A stretch of 64,000 nucleotides of DNA from Chrysemys picta bellii. Its lineage: Eukaryota; Chordata; Testudines; Emydidae. Positions 21,453-34,522 of the stretch are shown one piece after another. The stretch spans positions 76,341,302 through 76,405,301 of the forward strand of contig NC_088799.1 in NCBI RefSeq assembly GCF_011386835.1, written 5' to 3'. Under the pieces are notes generated by a model. That model saw nothing but the letters and a program-made list of their open reading frames with translations. It ran no database searches and was not told the DNA's origin. Position 1 is the stretch's first letter; the number at the start of each line of letters is the position of its first letter. The position numbers and the translations under genes are program-made.

Positions 21453-23094
21453 AACTAGGTAAATGAAATAAGTGGAATGAGGCTGGTGAGGGCTGCTCCT
21501 CTTTAAAAGTAGCTGATGAAAAAACAAAAATCAAAACCATAACTTGATGCAAAATTAAGGGCATATACTTTATCAAAATCAGAAAATGGAAAATGTTAGG
21601 GTTCACTAGTAACATTAACTGGCACTTTTGTCCATATTATGTTAGTCATATCCACATTAGGTGTATCGGTGCAGCTCTGAGGTCAGTGAGCTGTGCCAAT
21701 TTACACTAATTGAAGAACTGGTTCTTCATGCTGGAAATTTGGATTCACTGGTCAAACTAAGCAAATGGTGACTGTTGAGATTACAGGGCAAGCTACGCTT
21801 TAGAGCCTTTTTCAGTCCCCGCCATGTGCACCCCTCTGGTGACAGCTTTTGCTTCCTTCACCCTTCTCTGGGTGGAACCACTTGGTCCTACCATCCTTAG
21901 ACTAGATCTCTGGACTGCAGCCAAACTGTTTACCACCAGTGGTAAATTGACAGGTTCAACTGCTTTCAGCACCTGCAAGAACTTTCTCCAAAACCCCGTG
22001 ACAAGCAGGCGATTGAAATGACACAAAACAGCTTCATCAAAACAAAATATTAATGCTACATTGCAGTCAGAGAAGTGAGTTAAAACAACAAAAGTCTATG
22101 AGCCAATTAAATATCCAACTGGTAAAACTGAGATACATATCCTATTCATATAAAATAATACAGATGTCTCCCTTGTTTTCCACAATGACCCTGGGCAGTG
22201 CAATAGGATTTTGTAGCTCTTGTGATTCAGGGCCCCAAAGGAGCTATGCGGCTTACTGAACTGAAGCGGCTGCCTTGCACAGATTCATAGTTACTGTGAA
22301 TGTATGTCTCTGCAATTAGAGCAATATGAATTAATTGGGAATATAGGGATTGCCATACAGGTACAAACCAAGGAGCCATCCAATCAGCTGTTCTGTTTAA
22401 AAATAGTCAAGCCAGATGCCACCAAGAAAGGCAAGAAATCCTGCTAATACACCTCAGTATACAATATAAAAACAGTTGGTAGGATTTCTTTCTGATATGG
22501 TGGAATTGCTGGAAATTGGCTAGTGCCCTGAAGTGTGATTGATTGATAACCTTTCTAATTTTGTTCTAAATATTACTGTTGCAGATGTTCTTGTTTTTAT
22601 ATTAACGTCTAATCCTTTTCTGAAATATACTAAGCTATTTGCTTAATTAATAACCTGTGCAACTATCAAAGGGTAACTTATATGGCCTATGTTTTTAACA
22701 TTCTGTGTTTGATGAAAGTGGCTTGGTATAATTACAAAGCTAGAAATTGTTCCTTCTCTTATAGAGGACATTTCCTGTACTTGAATCTGTAGCTTTGCTT
22801 ATGTAGTTTAATGAGTTAGGCTCTTTCCCCTTTTCTATAACATTATTTCCCAGCATTAAAACACATGTAGGCATACAGTCATTGCATTACAACATGAAAC
22901 CTCAGATCAATATCTGTTGCAGTGGTTTCTCAGTCTGGAATCCGTGGATCGCTGCATTGTTGAAAACTACCAAGTAGTTGGAAGAGATTCTTTAATCACA
23001 TTGCTGAAGCAACTGTCAGTCTTCATTCAGTGGCCCTTCCTGTTAGTGATAGCCTTGGCCAGGATTCTCTTTGAATTTCCAGAGATACTGGGAC
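21453..23094. other. HDX intron B-C, unannotated part
   Basis: A C/T-rich patch at about 21810-21990 gives short frames on both strands, without domains. Nothing else is recognised apart from ordinary AT-rich intron. Confidence 0.4.
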
Positions 23095-23097
23095 CAA

Positions 23098-23357
23098 GCC
23101 CTGGTCTACACTAAGAAATTAGGTTGGTATAACTACTTTGCTCAAGGATGTGAAAAATCCACACCCATGAGCGATGCAGTTAAACCAAACTAATTCCGGG
23201 TGTAGGCGGCGCTGGGTTGACAGGAGAATCACCCATCGATCTAGTTACCGCCTCTCAGGGGGGTGGATTACCTACGCCGACAGGAGAACCCCTCCCGTCA
23301 GCATAGGTAACATCTTCATTGAAGTGCTGCTGCAACGTTCTAAGTGTAGACAAGCCC
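23098..23357. mobile_element. Harbinger-type miniature element (MITE)
   Basis: The left terminus is GCCCTGGTCTACACT and the right terminus, read inward, GGGCTTGTCTACACT. The 3-bp flanks are CAA on both sides (23095-23097, 23358-23360). The inner sequence AGGTTGGTATAACTAC relates it to the element at 23942-24220. The GTCTACACT core equals that of the full-length Harbinger at 11833. Non-coding, 260 bp. Confidence 0.85.
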
Positions 23358-23507
23358 CAACTAAACAAAACAAAGAACCACCATTTAATGTCTTTTTCAA
23401 GAGATTCTTTGATGTAAATTCAACCAGGATTACATTTGTAGATGATGTTAAAATTGGAAAGATATCAAAAGTGTCGGAGGACAGAATCAAACTGCAGAAT
23501 GTTTTAG

Positions 23508-23725
23508 GATATGTCTACACTTAAACCGCTACAGTGACACATGGGTTCTGCCATTGGCATAGGTAATCCAAGACATGGTAGCTAGGTTGATGGAAGAATT
23601 CTTCTGTTGACCTACCACTGTCTACACTGGGGGTTAGGTCAGCATAGCTATGTCTCTCCGGGGTGTGGATTTTTCACACTTCTGAGAGATGTAACTCTGC
23701 CCATATAAATTCCCAGTGTTAGATT
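23508..23725. mobile_element. Harbinger-type miniature, right end degraded
   Basis: Starts GGATATGTCTACACTTAAA. Contains TGTCTACACTGGGGGTTAGG and CCGGGGTGTGGATTTTTCAC, shared with the neighbouring miniatures. The right terminus CCCAGTGTTAGA is a decayed version of the expected inverted repeat, so no target duplication can be assigned. Confidence 0.6.
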
Positions 23726-23941
23726 AGAACAATGGGGACCTTTGGCAAAAAAAAAAAAAAAAAAAAATGGTGGGGGGGAGATTCTGTACTCCTTGTATGA
23801 GGGAAACCCTGTGGAGAGGAAATAAATAGCATAGGTCAAAAACGAGATTAAGTAAATAAATGAGAATATTGTCACTGATTTCAATATGGCCAAATCTTGA
23901 TCCCACTGTATTGGTTTTTTCAGTTTTCAGGATTAATTTCA

Positions 23942-24220
23942 GGGCAGGTCTACACTACAAACTTGCAGTGGCGCAGCTGCACTGCTGTAGTGCTTCTGGT
24001 GAAGACATTCTAAGGTGACAGGAGAGAGCCCTGCCATCAGCTTAATAACTCCACCTCCGTAAGAGGCAGTAGCTATGTTGGTGGGAGAAGCTCTTCCACT
24101 GACATAACGCTTTCTACACCACTGCTTAGGTTGGTATAACTACATTGCTCAGAGGTGTGGATTATTCACACCCTGAGCGATGTAGTTATACCGAAATAAT
24201 TTTGTAGTGTAGACCAGGGC
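23942..24220. mobile_element. Harbinger-type miniature element (MITE)
   Basis: Inverted ends GGGCAGGTCTACACTACAAA and, inward from the right, GCCCTGGTCTACACTACAAA. The 3-bp flanks are TCA and TTA, one difference. The right half is itself palindromic around GGTATAACTACATTGCTCAG, pairing with CTGAGCGATGTAGTTATACC. 279 bp, non-coding. Confidence 0.82.
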
Positions 24221-24691
24221 TTAGTGGTTCCAGTGCACCAATATGGGGATGTATGCATGCATGTGAGTGAGATACACAGACAGACAAACCCACACATATA
24301 TGTACCCTAATCTTTTAGGCTGGGATTTTAGGGAGTTTGACACCCAAGTCCTGTTGAAATTCAGTGCGTGTTGGGTGCCAGACTCCCTTAAGCTCCTTTC
24401 AAAACCCAAGCCTGAAGCTATAAGCAGTGAGAAATTGGTGTATAATGTAGGAGAGTAACTGACAAGAATAATGTCTGTCTGTCTTAGGCAGTGATTGGTA
24501 TAAATGTGATTTGAAATGTTTGTGTCAAACATTAATTATACGCAATCTTCTTAATTACAAATAAACTTTGGCTTAGAAGTCAAAGAAGACATCACCACAT
24601 AAATATATCTTAAAGAAATTCCATAAAAAGGGCATTAGGGTACTAAAGCTAGAACTCCGAGGAAGATATAATAGCTCATTTATTTCTGCAG

Positions 24692-24771
24692 AAGAAACCA
24701 GTGAAGTTATTCAAAATGAAGAAATTGGTCACAAAGAAGAGGACCAAAATACATTATCTGCAGATAATGTG
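24692..24771 (+). CDS. HDX: HDX exon C: acidic linker
   Basis: 80 nt between the acceptor TTTCTGCAG and donor GTATGT, phase 1 in and phase 0 out. With the last G of exon B it encodes EETSEVIQNEE, then HKEEDQN and a final SADNV, an acidic, probably disordered linker after homeodomain 2. Similarity to mammalian HDX is looser here than in the homeodomain, but the HKEED core and the length agree. The last residue, Val, forms a candidate SUMO site with the next exon. Confidence 0.85.
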
Positions 24772-27700
24772 GTATGTACACTTTCTATATCCTACCAATT
24801 AGACCTTCTTAATTATTACTGTATAAACTGTCTTCCAAAGGCAGTATTTCTAAGTTAGTGAAGATTTCAGTTTCATGTCCTGTTAAAAAGAATCCTGTTT
24901 TATAACTTGAATACTAAAAATAAGCAGTTACTGATAGAATTGTGCATATTCAGTCAAAAAACTAAAAATATTTTCCATATAATTTAATGAGTAGAAATCT
25001 TGTGTTTTAGGAGGCTACTTAGTGTAACTGCATTACTACATTCTAGTCTTTCTCATCTCCAAAGTCCTGAGTAATTCTTCCACTCTACTCAGCTCTGGAA
25101 CATTGTCGCTTCAGTAGAGTTATGCTCTGTGTATAGGGACATGTGGAAGTGCTGAAACAGTGTTTTGTCCTGCTTAGTTCTGGTGTACTAGCTAGGCCTG
25201 AAACAATTAAATTCAGGTTGAATGGTTAGGCCCTGAGCCAGCAAGGAACTTCTGTGTGGTTGCAGAGGTGCCATACGGAGCTCCTCCCAGTACTGATGCC
25301 TTATTTGGTTACAGCTAGCCTGAGATGTTCTGTGAACCTCAGAGACCAGATGCCCCAGCATCCTCGGTACATGCCTCACTATAATCTGTTTTAATAATTT
25401 TGTGTGTTGGAAAGCCCAGTGTACTGCATGACAATATAGGGACAAATTCCCATTGAGTAATTAGGTACAACTCCATTGACTACACTGAGGTAGCCTTACT
25501 TCTGCTGTTGATGAATTTGGTTCATATACTTTTACTATCAATTTATTTTTAATTCTGTCAAGTAGTAAGATTTTTGTCTGGGTGTTTTTACCTAATTCTG
25601 TAAAAAATTGGGGGGTTTACACTTTTCAAATATAGATCTAATTAAGAATGTAAAAGGCCAGTGTTAATCCTGTGTTAAACATAAATTGTTTCAATCACAA
25701 TATAGTATTACTACCATATTTCGTGTTGAAAAATGTTTATTTTTACAGTATTTAGCACTTACGTGGTATTATCCAATGTGTTATATTTTTGAGAAAAAAC
25801 TCAGTGAGGTGAGAAGAATGATATTGAAAGTGTGTTATGACAGAACAAAGCATGTCACGTTTATAGGTTTTTACAGTGCCCATGAGGTAGTTTTTATTTT
25901 TATTCATATTTAAATTAGATTTCCAGCAGATGGAATGAATATAAATCAGTTTGTGATAGGAGGCTGGCATTCTTGCCAATAAATCAGGGAGATAAACTGC
26001 AAACTGAAATTACTGAATCTGTATATTTCTCGGCTTTTGAAGGTGGTGCGATCAGTGAGGAAGATAATGGTGTTAGGGCAGGCTTTTATTCTACTGTTTC
26101 AATCAGTATTTAATCTCTGTGAGCTAAGGTATAATAAATTTAACCAATTTTATTGCTGTTTAATAGAACAGTGTTTAAATTAGATCATTTTCAAATGATT
26201 AGGGTATAAAAATAAACACATAAAAAGAGCAGTAGGTTATAGAATTTAGGGAAAATGTGTTAATTTTTATGGTAAAATTTAAATACCTTAGAATCAGTGA
26301 TGTGTGAGATCTCCATAGTGAAGTCACAATTGAGTTTCTGTCATAAACTGGATTTTAGCTTTCCTGCTCCTCCCCAAATCTGAATTCCACAAACCAAGGA
26401 ATATTGGCTTCAGGATTGATGGTTGGAGCTCAGATAGTTATCAGGATCCGTAAGGGGAGGGGGGGAAATTGTCAGCCAGCCCCCTGATGAACCAATAGAG
26501 GCTCCTCAGAAGGCTGAAGATCCAATGTAGGCTCATCAGACAACAAGTTTAGCTTGTTAGAACCTGAACCTGTCTCCTGAGATTTGTTGTGGGAGGAGTT
26601 GGTTGGCCCCGAAGAACATACCAGTACCTGCAGTAGATGTTAGGGGGCCCCAGCAAGCCCCCAAATGCTTATGGGAGGTGGAGCATTGGAAGGGACTGCT
26701 ATGATCAGGCCTGGAGTTCTTCTAATGCAGACTTCTGCAGGAAATAAAGGGAGAATCTCCCTATTTGCTATCCCCTCAAAATCTCCTTATTGTCCTCATT
26801 TCCCCTTTATACCTTCACTGGAAACATCATATGGTGTCCAGGAAGGAATCCCTTCACCTACACACCTCCGTCTGCCCACAAGTTGGACTCTACCCATAAA
26901 TCACTTATATGTACTCTCAACCTGTCTTTACCTTAACAGAGGTTTATTGTCTTACAATGTTTACAAAAGGAGGATGTTCTCCCTCTTGGATGATAACCCT
27001 TCTCTTACTCTCCATACGACTAGACTCAGAGTTTCAACAGGTGGAGACAAATGTATTTTTCGTTCACAATATATAATTGAACTCCCTAATTTCCTACCAC
27101 TAATTTCTCTGTTTCTAATGGTGCTGGAAGAGGGAGAAGAGGCATAGGAAATTTGAGTTCCATCCCTGTCAGATCATTTTACTCAAAAAAGACTGGGTCA
27201 ATTCCTGGAGCTATCACAATATTGTTGCCATAGTCCTAAAACAGACTAGACGAGGAACCATTTTTTTAAAAAGAGAGATTTTACTATAGAAGGGCAAGAA
27301 TTAAACCAGGCAAGACTTGCCAGTAGGAAATCCCTTGGTTTGCAGTCATTCATCATAGTGTCTGTCTTGCCTTCTGATTCTAGAGGAATAAACATTCCAC
27401 ATGGCTGGTATGACATCTCCCACAAAGAGTCTGTGGAAGAAATATTTTTTCCCCCAAGGCCACCTGTGCAGGCTGCAAGGAGAATGCAGTATGCAATTTA
27501 ATCAACAAAAATATGGCAGCAGCTAGCTCCTCCACAGTAAACAAAGTGAGTCACCATGGCAACATTGTCCTAACTTTGAGTGTACATTGCCTCAGGTTGC
27601 TTCCTCCCTGGAGCTTTGCATATGAACAGAGTGCATGATCGCCATCTAATGGGTACTCAGAAATTCAAAATAATTTGTAAATAGGCAAAAGAAATACACT

Positions 27701-27845
27701 TAGGACTCTTCCTTCCATTATAATTTGAGAGGTGCAATTATTGTTTCTTAGGTCTAATAGTAGAGTAACGTAGAGACTTCTATTAGTAAGCTAGAAATTC
27801 AAGAATTTAGTTTTCTGAATGAAATACCTTTCACTTCTGTTTCAG
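24772..27845. other. HDX intron C-D
   Basis: AT-rich intron. The 160-codon frame at 26665-27147 has no domain, no conserved motif and no splice context, and I do not regard it as a gene. No repeat with clear ends is seen. Confidence 0.5.
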
Positions 27846-27929
27846 AAAATCGAAATTATAGATGATGAAGAAAGTGATATGATTAGTAATTCCGAAGTGG
27901 ATCAGATGAGCTCTCTTTTGGATTATAAG
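27846..27929 (+). CDS. HDX: HDX exon D: acidic segment with candidate SUMO motif
   Basis: 84 nt (28 codons, phase 0 both sides) between TGTTTCAG and GTAAGT. It encodes KIEIIDDEESDMISNSEVDQ followed by MSSLLDYK. Joined to exon C the sequence reads V-K-I-E followed by IIDDEES, which is a consensus SUMO acceptor (hydrophobic-Lys-x-Glu) with a downstream acidic patch. The segment is one of the most conserved parts of the HDX C-terminal half as I remember it. The function of this region is not established. Confidence 0.9.
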
Positions 27930-30900
27930 GTAAGTGATTGAGATCTTGTAATGTTGAGACACGTTCCCTTTACACAGAAAGCTCAAACAGGTTTTTTGCA
28001 GGGAGGAGCGTGGAAGGGTGGAATTCACCCCAACCACAAGAAGGCCTCTGTTCCAGCATTCAGGCTGTGATAGTAGCTCGATCATCTATTTGTGGGTTCT
28101 TAGCCACTGGATCCTTGTTTCTGCAAAATGAAAGGAATACAGAAACAGCAGCATCAGTCCTTCATAGCAGCTAAATTACTATGATTCTAGCAGCTTCCAG
28201 TGGGTGTCTCACACCAAGGCAATTTATTTAGCATTTAAAACACACCATCTTTTTCATTTATATTTTTAAGCGAAATCTGCGTTTTCATCAAATACAAACT
28301 TTCTTTGTGCTAGGAGTCTGTTCTTTTGGGCTTTATTTTAAATATATAGCCTAATACTGCCAGAATTGGGAGGCAACAAAGCAGCTAGAGTCCTCTAATA
28401 AAGCAGGGAGGTCCGAGAAAGCAATGGCTTTAATAATGTAGACCACAGTATAACAACATTGCTGCCCATTCTGGTTATAAAATGACTATATAGAGTTGTC
28501 TTTGAAATAGTAACATGAAAAAAATGCTGGACACCCTGACATTCAGGATCTTCTGCCAAAATTGTAAAGGTTATACGTTTGTTATATGGCTTCATTTTAT
28601 GCTTTGTGTTTTCTGTGTGAAACTGACAAATTTGTAACTTCCTTGTTTGTAAAATATACAGATTTTATTAGAATAGAACCTGTTTCTAAAACAATAAATT
28701 ATTTTAAAAAGTAAAACAGACTATACCTTTTGGGGCACAAAAACGAATCCTCTGGGCAGTGTGTTCCGGGTAAGGGCAATGCAGGATGAATATGGATGGC
28801 GAATGACCTTTTCTTAATGTCACTTGTCACTGAACTGAATGGCTTGTTGTGACAGCATGCCCTACAGAATCTTGTTTGTTTTTATTACGTTTTGACATAA
28901 ACTATTAGTCTTCATGGTCACATGTTCTCTGCATAAGCTAGCATGCATATTTTTACTGGACCAAAGCCCTGAGTAAATAGCTGACTTGCAAGCTTTCAGC
29001 AGTAACAAATCCCAGTAAGCTGATTTTCCTACCAAAAGAGAATATTTTCTTTAAGCTACTATATGAACTGTATTGTTAGGACCAACTCTTTGGCAAGCCT
29101 CTAAAAGTCAGCTCACAATGTTTGTCAGTTGCATTAGGGCTTGCATAATGGCAAATGCATGTTTAACTGTCCATTTTATGTTCATGGAAAATGTGTTTTG
29201 TACACAAAAATAGCTACATCAACCACAATTTCGTCTGCTGAAAATTCATCACTGCTTGTTAGGCATAGACGGGAAATTGATTATCACTTAAGCTTAACTG
29301 AAATACAGGTTTTATTAATGTGAAATGATAGCCAGTCTGTAACAAATCTGTACACAAAACTTTCATGTCCAGAACATACTATTAAGTCTCACAGGTTTTT
29401 AAAATAATACAATAAAATAAATGAATGCCTATTCTGCAGAACCTTTTTGCACACTCTTTTGGCAAAGTTTTCAGATGCCTTTTAACTAGACTTCTAAATT
29501 TGCACATGCAATCATTTGTTACCATGAAAACCTGAAAGTTTCTGTAGGAATTGGTTTATATGCATCATTGCAGGCCCAAATGATCATGTGAACAGATGTG
29601 TGGACCTAATTTTAAATGATTTCAAAATTTGGCTTTTTATATTGAATAATAAAGGGAAAAATAAAATCGTGCTAACACAATTCCCTTAATTTCTTGCTGT
29701 TAGAATAGTTGTACTTTATAATTTGTTCATCATAAGTTATGCACAGGAGGAATGTACAAAACAGCTACAAATTCTGGTATCTATAGCAAACTACAATTCC
29801 ACATCTCAAATCTGCAAACATGCACATTTATACATTTACAGAAGCTGATTTTTCAAATTAATTTACAGTTTGAGCCAAATAACTAGGATATGCCTTCAAA
29901 AATTATTAGATCAAAAAGAGCCACTTTGAGTTCTGGTGTGCATTTTATCCATCCAATAAGAAAAACACAATCATGTCTGGTTGTTGAAATATATAGTGTA
30001 TGCAGTTTACCTACACTCCTTTAATTTAGGAAGGCTTAAATTTTTTTCAAAGAAAAGAACATGTAATGTTAACTGAAATAATAATGTTTTGCTGTGTTTA
30101 TTTTAATGGCATGTTAAGTCCAATGTTTGTTGAAAGAATTACTTTGTAACATCACTATTATGGCACTAGCATTCAAGCTTCCTAGTGCTAATTATTAATT
30201 CTTTATTTCTAGGTGCTCTATATTGTGAAGTTTTGTACATATTTCTCCCAGGAGTTTAATGAACAGCATAACCGTGAAAGCACTTCGTGTGTATGTGTGG
30301 AGTATTATTAACTTTGCATTCAGAAATTCTTAGCTAGGCAATGAATAAATGTAGGAAGAGAAAAACATGGTTGCAAAATAATTTGATGTTCTCAGTTCAG
30401 TTTCTAGCAGACGTGAATCTATATCCCAAAAACTACTACCAAAGCTGACAACCTCTTGGGAGTCACAGCAAAAAGAAAATGCTAAATTGGCATGGAGACC
30501 AAATTCCCCTCTCATCCCTAAAACTGAGTCGTCCAGAACAGAATTGAGGCACATGTGGCAAGGAGGGCTGAAGACTATGTATGGGAGAAATCTTGCACTG
30601 GCTGTGATGTAGTTTGTGCATAGTACTATCTGTTGTTATCCTGTGGAAAACTGGTGTTCAGCGCCATCATTTGGACACCTTTTGCAGACACACCATTTTC
30701 TTAATCTTGAAAATCTAAACACAACACAGGTAGTTAACTACATATAATCTTCACATAACCTGATCTTTGCAAAGGAAAATACCTAGGGGAAATTATATTT
30801 TTATGTTCAAGAAATTAACTTGGAATATATACAGTGCTGTAAGTCTAGTAAGGTGTATGTGGGAATTAGCTGAAGTACTTACTGAACCTGAAGTTAAATC

Positions 30901-32828
30901 TGAACTTTTGATTTAAGAGATTTGCCATCTAGATATTAAACTTGTGCTTTGTAAATCCAATAATACATGTTGTTCATTGTTTATAGAATGGCTGATTAAT
31001 GCCTGGCTGAAGCCCTCTTGTTTATCTACCGTGTTGGCACTGTCAATGCTTCCCCACACTCCCTTACCAGTATGCCACAAATCTGACATGAAGGGACCAT
31101 CTTGAGAGAAAGAGACTAGTACACTGCTGTTTTGTTGAGCCTGTTAATGAGGATGTCAGTTGTCGTGGTTTTTCTTTTCTATTTGGGTATTTATAGTGTG
31201 CCTGTCACTGTGGTATCTGAGGTGATGTGGATAGTGGAAACTGGGAATGAGAAACCACCAGCTCATTTCATATAGGCTATTTTAAGCAATCAGCTGATGA
31301 AAATTTCCAGCCACTACTTTCCTAGGCTGGATTTCAGTTATCCAAAGAATAGCTATTGGAGACATGGAAAGGGGAGTTAAATGTGCAAAGATTCATTGGC
31401 ATCACCTGTATCAGCATTGATGGGCTAGGTTATTGGTTAGGGATGAGTACTCTTTGGCTTTTGAATTAGGTAGGTTGGTGTCTCCTAACTAGTGCAGAAG
31501 CAGATAAAAAGGTTTTTCTTGGGTAGGAGTCAGGGTTGGTAGGGAAAAACAGTTTATAGACTCCTCTCTAATACTGTCTCTGTAAACAGTGAGAGACAAG
31601 GTGGATGAAGTAATATCTGTGATTGGACTAATAAATACCTCACCCACATATCCTGTGATCACATCTACGATACTATCCCCAAACTATGGGCAGGCAAACA
31701 ATGGTGGAAGAGAGGCAAGCTTCAAGACCTCCGCTCTGTGTAGCACCAGTTTGATCCCAGCTCTTCTCCTTGTACTCTACTGGAGCAGCTGGTGGATTGG
31801 TGCCAGGAGCAGCAATAGTGGATTCAACTTGTGGCTCAGTAGCTGTCTGAATGAGCAGTGTCTGGCTCAGACCCAACCTCAGAAAGTTAAGAAGCAGACA
31901 AGCTTTAGTATTTTGGCCGGGCCTTTTAAAAAATTTCCTTCCCATTCTCCAAACAAAACAGATTACCTTGAATGCATCACTATTTACATGACTGACCTTA
32001 AGATTTTGAGGAAGGTTATTGAGGTGATCCTTTGGTGTACAAACTTAGCTGACTCCACATAACATACGTGTTTCTGGGTGCCATGGAATTAGGGAATTTT
32101 AGGGATTTTTCCCTCACCTCTTTCCATTTCAAGCTTCCTGCGGCAATACTGGCACCTTGCTGCTGTCTGTCTCACACAGTTGGTTTACATTTTCGAGAGT
32201 ATCTTTGCTAGGGAGAGAGGTAGAAACTTCCTTTAAGGTGATAGGTGAGATTCTCCTCTCTGGGACCAAAAGACAGTGCTTATTAAAAGTGCTCTAGAGG
32301 TGAACAATAATTCCCCTGAATGCTTTGTCTGTAGTGTGATTGCTATTATGCATGGAGTTAATATGCAAAATGACTCCGCTTCCTGGAGGTCTTCATGCCT
32401 TGAACATTGTCGATTGCATATGCCAAATAAATAAATGGAGTTTATATAGGATCAGAAGAAATGGTTTGGTCTATGCATTTACTGGGCATTATAGGCCTAG
32501 TATGACATCACTCACAGCCAGTTAGAATGCCCCAATTGTGTTAATTTCTAAAGCCTCATAAAAAATGCCTTGTTCTGTCTTAGTGCCTAATTATCAAACC
32601 AAAGTAATAAGGTCAGACAATGCTAACCCTGAAGAATTTTTCCATGATGATACTTTCACAGGGAACCTTTATTCTCTAGAATTATTTGATTTTACCCTAT
32701 TTTACTTTTATCATAACAAAAGAAACTCACTGTTATTCTCTTTTATTTGAATATAGGTACATTTGATGTCATAATTTTATCCAATGCTAATTCTTATTTG
32801 GAGAATTATATCTATTTTTTCCCCTCAG
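27930..32828. other. HDX intron D-E
   Basis: 4,899 bp of AT-rich intron. I see no repeat with clear boundaries, no RNA gene and no exon-like frame. The frame at 31589-32062 lacks splice context and recognisable protein sequence. Confidence 0.5.
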
Positions 32829-32951
32829 AATGAAGAAGTTAGGTTCATTGAAAATGAATTGGAGAATCACAAACAGAAATATTTTGAACTACAGACATTC
32901 ACGAGGAGCTTGATACTTGCTATCAAATCAGATGATAAAGAACAGCAGCAG
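32829..32951 (+). CDS. HDX: HDX exon E: charged coiled-coil-like segment
   Basis: 123 nt (41 codons, phase 0 both sides) between CCCCTCAG and GTAAGT. It reads NEEVRFIENELENHKQKYFE, then LQTFTRSLILAIKSDD and KEQQQ. Regular spacing of Val, Ile, Leu, Tyr and Leu among charged residues suggests an amphipathic helix or short coiled coil, possibly for dimerisation (inference). It agrees closely with HDX of other amniotes from memory. Confidence 0.9.
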
Positions 32952-33009
32952 GTAAGTCTAAGAAGTAGGCAGCAACTATGTCAGACTTTTTTTTTTCTTT
33001 GTCTTTTGT

Positions 33010-33098
33010 CATTTTCTTACTTATTTATATTATGGTAGTGCTTACAGGCCCCAACTCAGATTGGGGCCCTATGGTGATAGACACTGTATGAACACACA
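33010..33098 (+). mobile_element. MIR/CORE-SINE-like repeat, first part
   Basis: Contains GCCCCAACTCAGATTGGGGC and a following tail like that of an amniote SINE family. It is continued after a Harbinger miniature at 33256-33480. The family name is uncertain. Confidence 0.5.
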
Positions 33099-33255
33099 GG
33101 GTATGTCTACACTGCAATTAAACACTCGTGGGACTCTGTGAGGGGGAGGGTCCCGCAGCCCGGGTTCCAACCTGAACCCAAATGTCTACACTGCAATTTT
33201 ACAGCCTCATGACCTGAGCCAACCTCGGGTGTTTAATTGCAATGTGGACATCCCC
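33099..33255. mobile_element. 157-bp Harbinger-type miniature element
   Basis: Inverted ends GGGTATGTCTACACTGCAAT and, inward from the right, GGGGATGTCCACATTGCAAT, both continuing TTAAACAC. The 3-bp target duplication ACA is exact (33096-33098, 33256-33258). It splits a MIR-like SINE, so it is younger than that copy. Confidence 0.9.
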
Positions 33256-33480
33256 ACAATAAGACTGTTCCTGTCCCTGAGTTCTTGCAGTGTAAACAGA
33301 CAATACAGGCAAAGCATAAGAGAGCGAAAGTATTATCTTCATTTTCCAGCGAGGGAACAGAGGCCCAGACCAATAAGTGACTTGCCCAAGGTTAAATCAG
33401 AAGTCTGTGGCAGAGCCAGGAATAAAAACCAGGTCTCCTCAATTCCTGCCAGTGCCTTAACTACTTTCTTTAGTCTTAGT
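33256..33480 (+). mobile_element. MIR/CORE-SINE-like repeat, second part
   Basis: Continues with TTCATTTTCCAGCGAGGGAA, CAGAGGCCCAGACCAATAAG and TGACTTGCCCAAGGTTAAAT, then GTGGCAGAGCCAGGAATAAA. This order is the classical core of MIR-type SINEs (the non-coding 'gaggcacagag...gacttgcccaaggtcac' block). Confidence 0.65.
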
Positions 33481-33489
33481 TTGCTCTGA

Positions 33490-34522
33490 GGAATCATTAT
33501 TTTTGTACCGTGTCAAGTAGCTTTCGGAAGGCCAGATCTTCAGCTGGTGTGGTCTCCAAGGATGTCAATGCAGACATATACCCGCTGAGGATCTGGTATT
33601 CTGTGGTAATGCATAATGTGATGCCAGTAAGATAGTGGGGTTTCTTCTCGTCATTCATAAAAACATTACCATTTTCCTCCTCAGTTTGTTAGGTGGAACT
33701 ATGGCCCCAATCTAGCAAAACATTTTAATACATTACTTCACTTTAAGCACATACTGTGGTACTTTGTTGGATCAGGGCTTATGTGCACAGGTTGAATAGT
33801 GATTGAGGAGTGTGTGTATGCTTGTTCAGCTTTCCAGTCACAAACTGTAAGTTGTGGGGATCGTCCACGTACAGTAAATGAATACTGCTGTACAAAAAAT
33901 ATCAAATCTCCAATATCTCTTCTTGTTACATAGTTTTTGATGTTAAAAAATAGTGCAACATTTTGAAGCTAAATTTATACATTCTAATCATCACTTTTTT
34001 AAAGTAATAATGCTCCTTGTTTATTACAGTATTTAATTTAAGGACTGAGCACAGCTGACAATGTACAATAAAGCTTAATTTGGAGTCCTAGAGATGTCAC
34101 AAACTATGAAACTGAATCATCAATTACAGCAAACTACTAATGACGTTGTACATACGGCCCAATCTCATATTGCTTACTCACATGATGTAGGATCAGATCC
34201 GTAGAGATGGTCTTAGATATTCCATTTTTTATATGTTCATTATAATATAGTGATTAATTGTCCTACTTGAAAATTTTAAATCTTGGGGTAATTTTGCATT
34301 AAATAATCATATTTTTCAAATGAATTTTATACTAGAAATAACATTGGACATTTCTGCTTTTGAAGTCAGTGCAATTCAGTACAGTTCCTTTCAGAAGGAT
34401 GCAAAAATCTGGCTGCATATTAAAAGAGAATTATGTTTTAAATCTGTTACCCTTATATTTACATTTGTGTCAAACTTGCAATCAGAAAAAGGAATCAACC
34501 CACCTGCCCTCTGGAAATTAAA
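33490..34522. other. HDX intron E-F, unannotated part
   Basis: Ordinary AT-rich intron. The frame at 34320-34553 has no domain or splice context. Confidence 0.4.

Noticed and set aside
26665..27147. 160-codon frame in HDX intron C-D
   Set aside because: No recognisable motif, no splice-site context and ordinary composition; length is within chance for 64 kb.
31589..32062. 157-codon frame in HDX intron D-E
   Set aside because: No protein similarity recognised, and no acceptor or donor in suitable positions.
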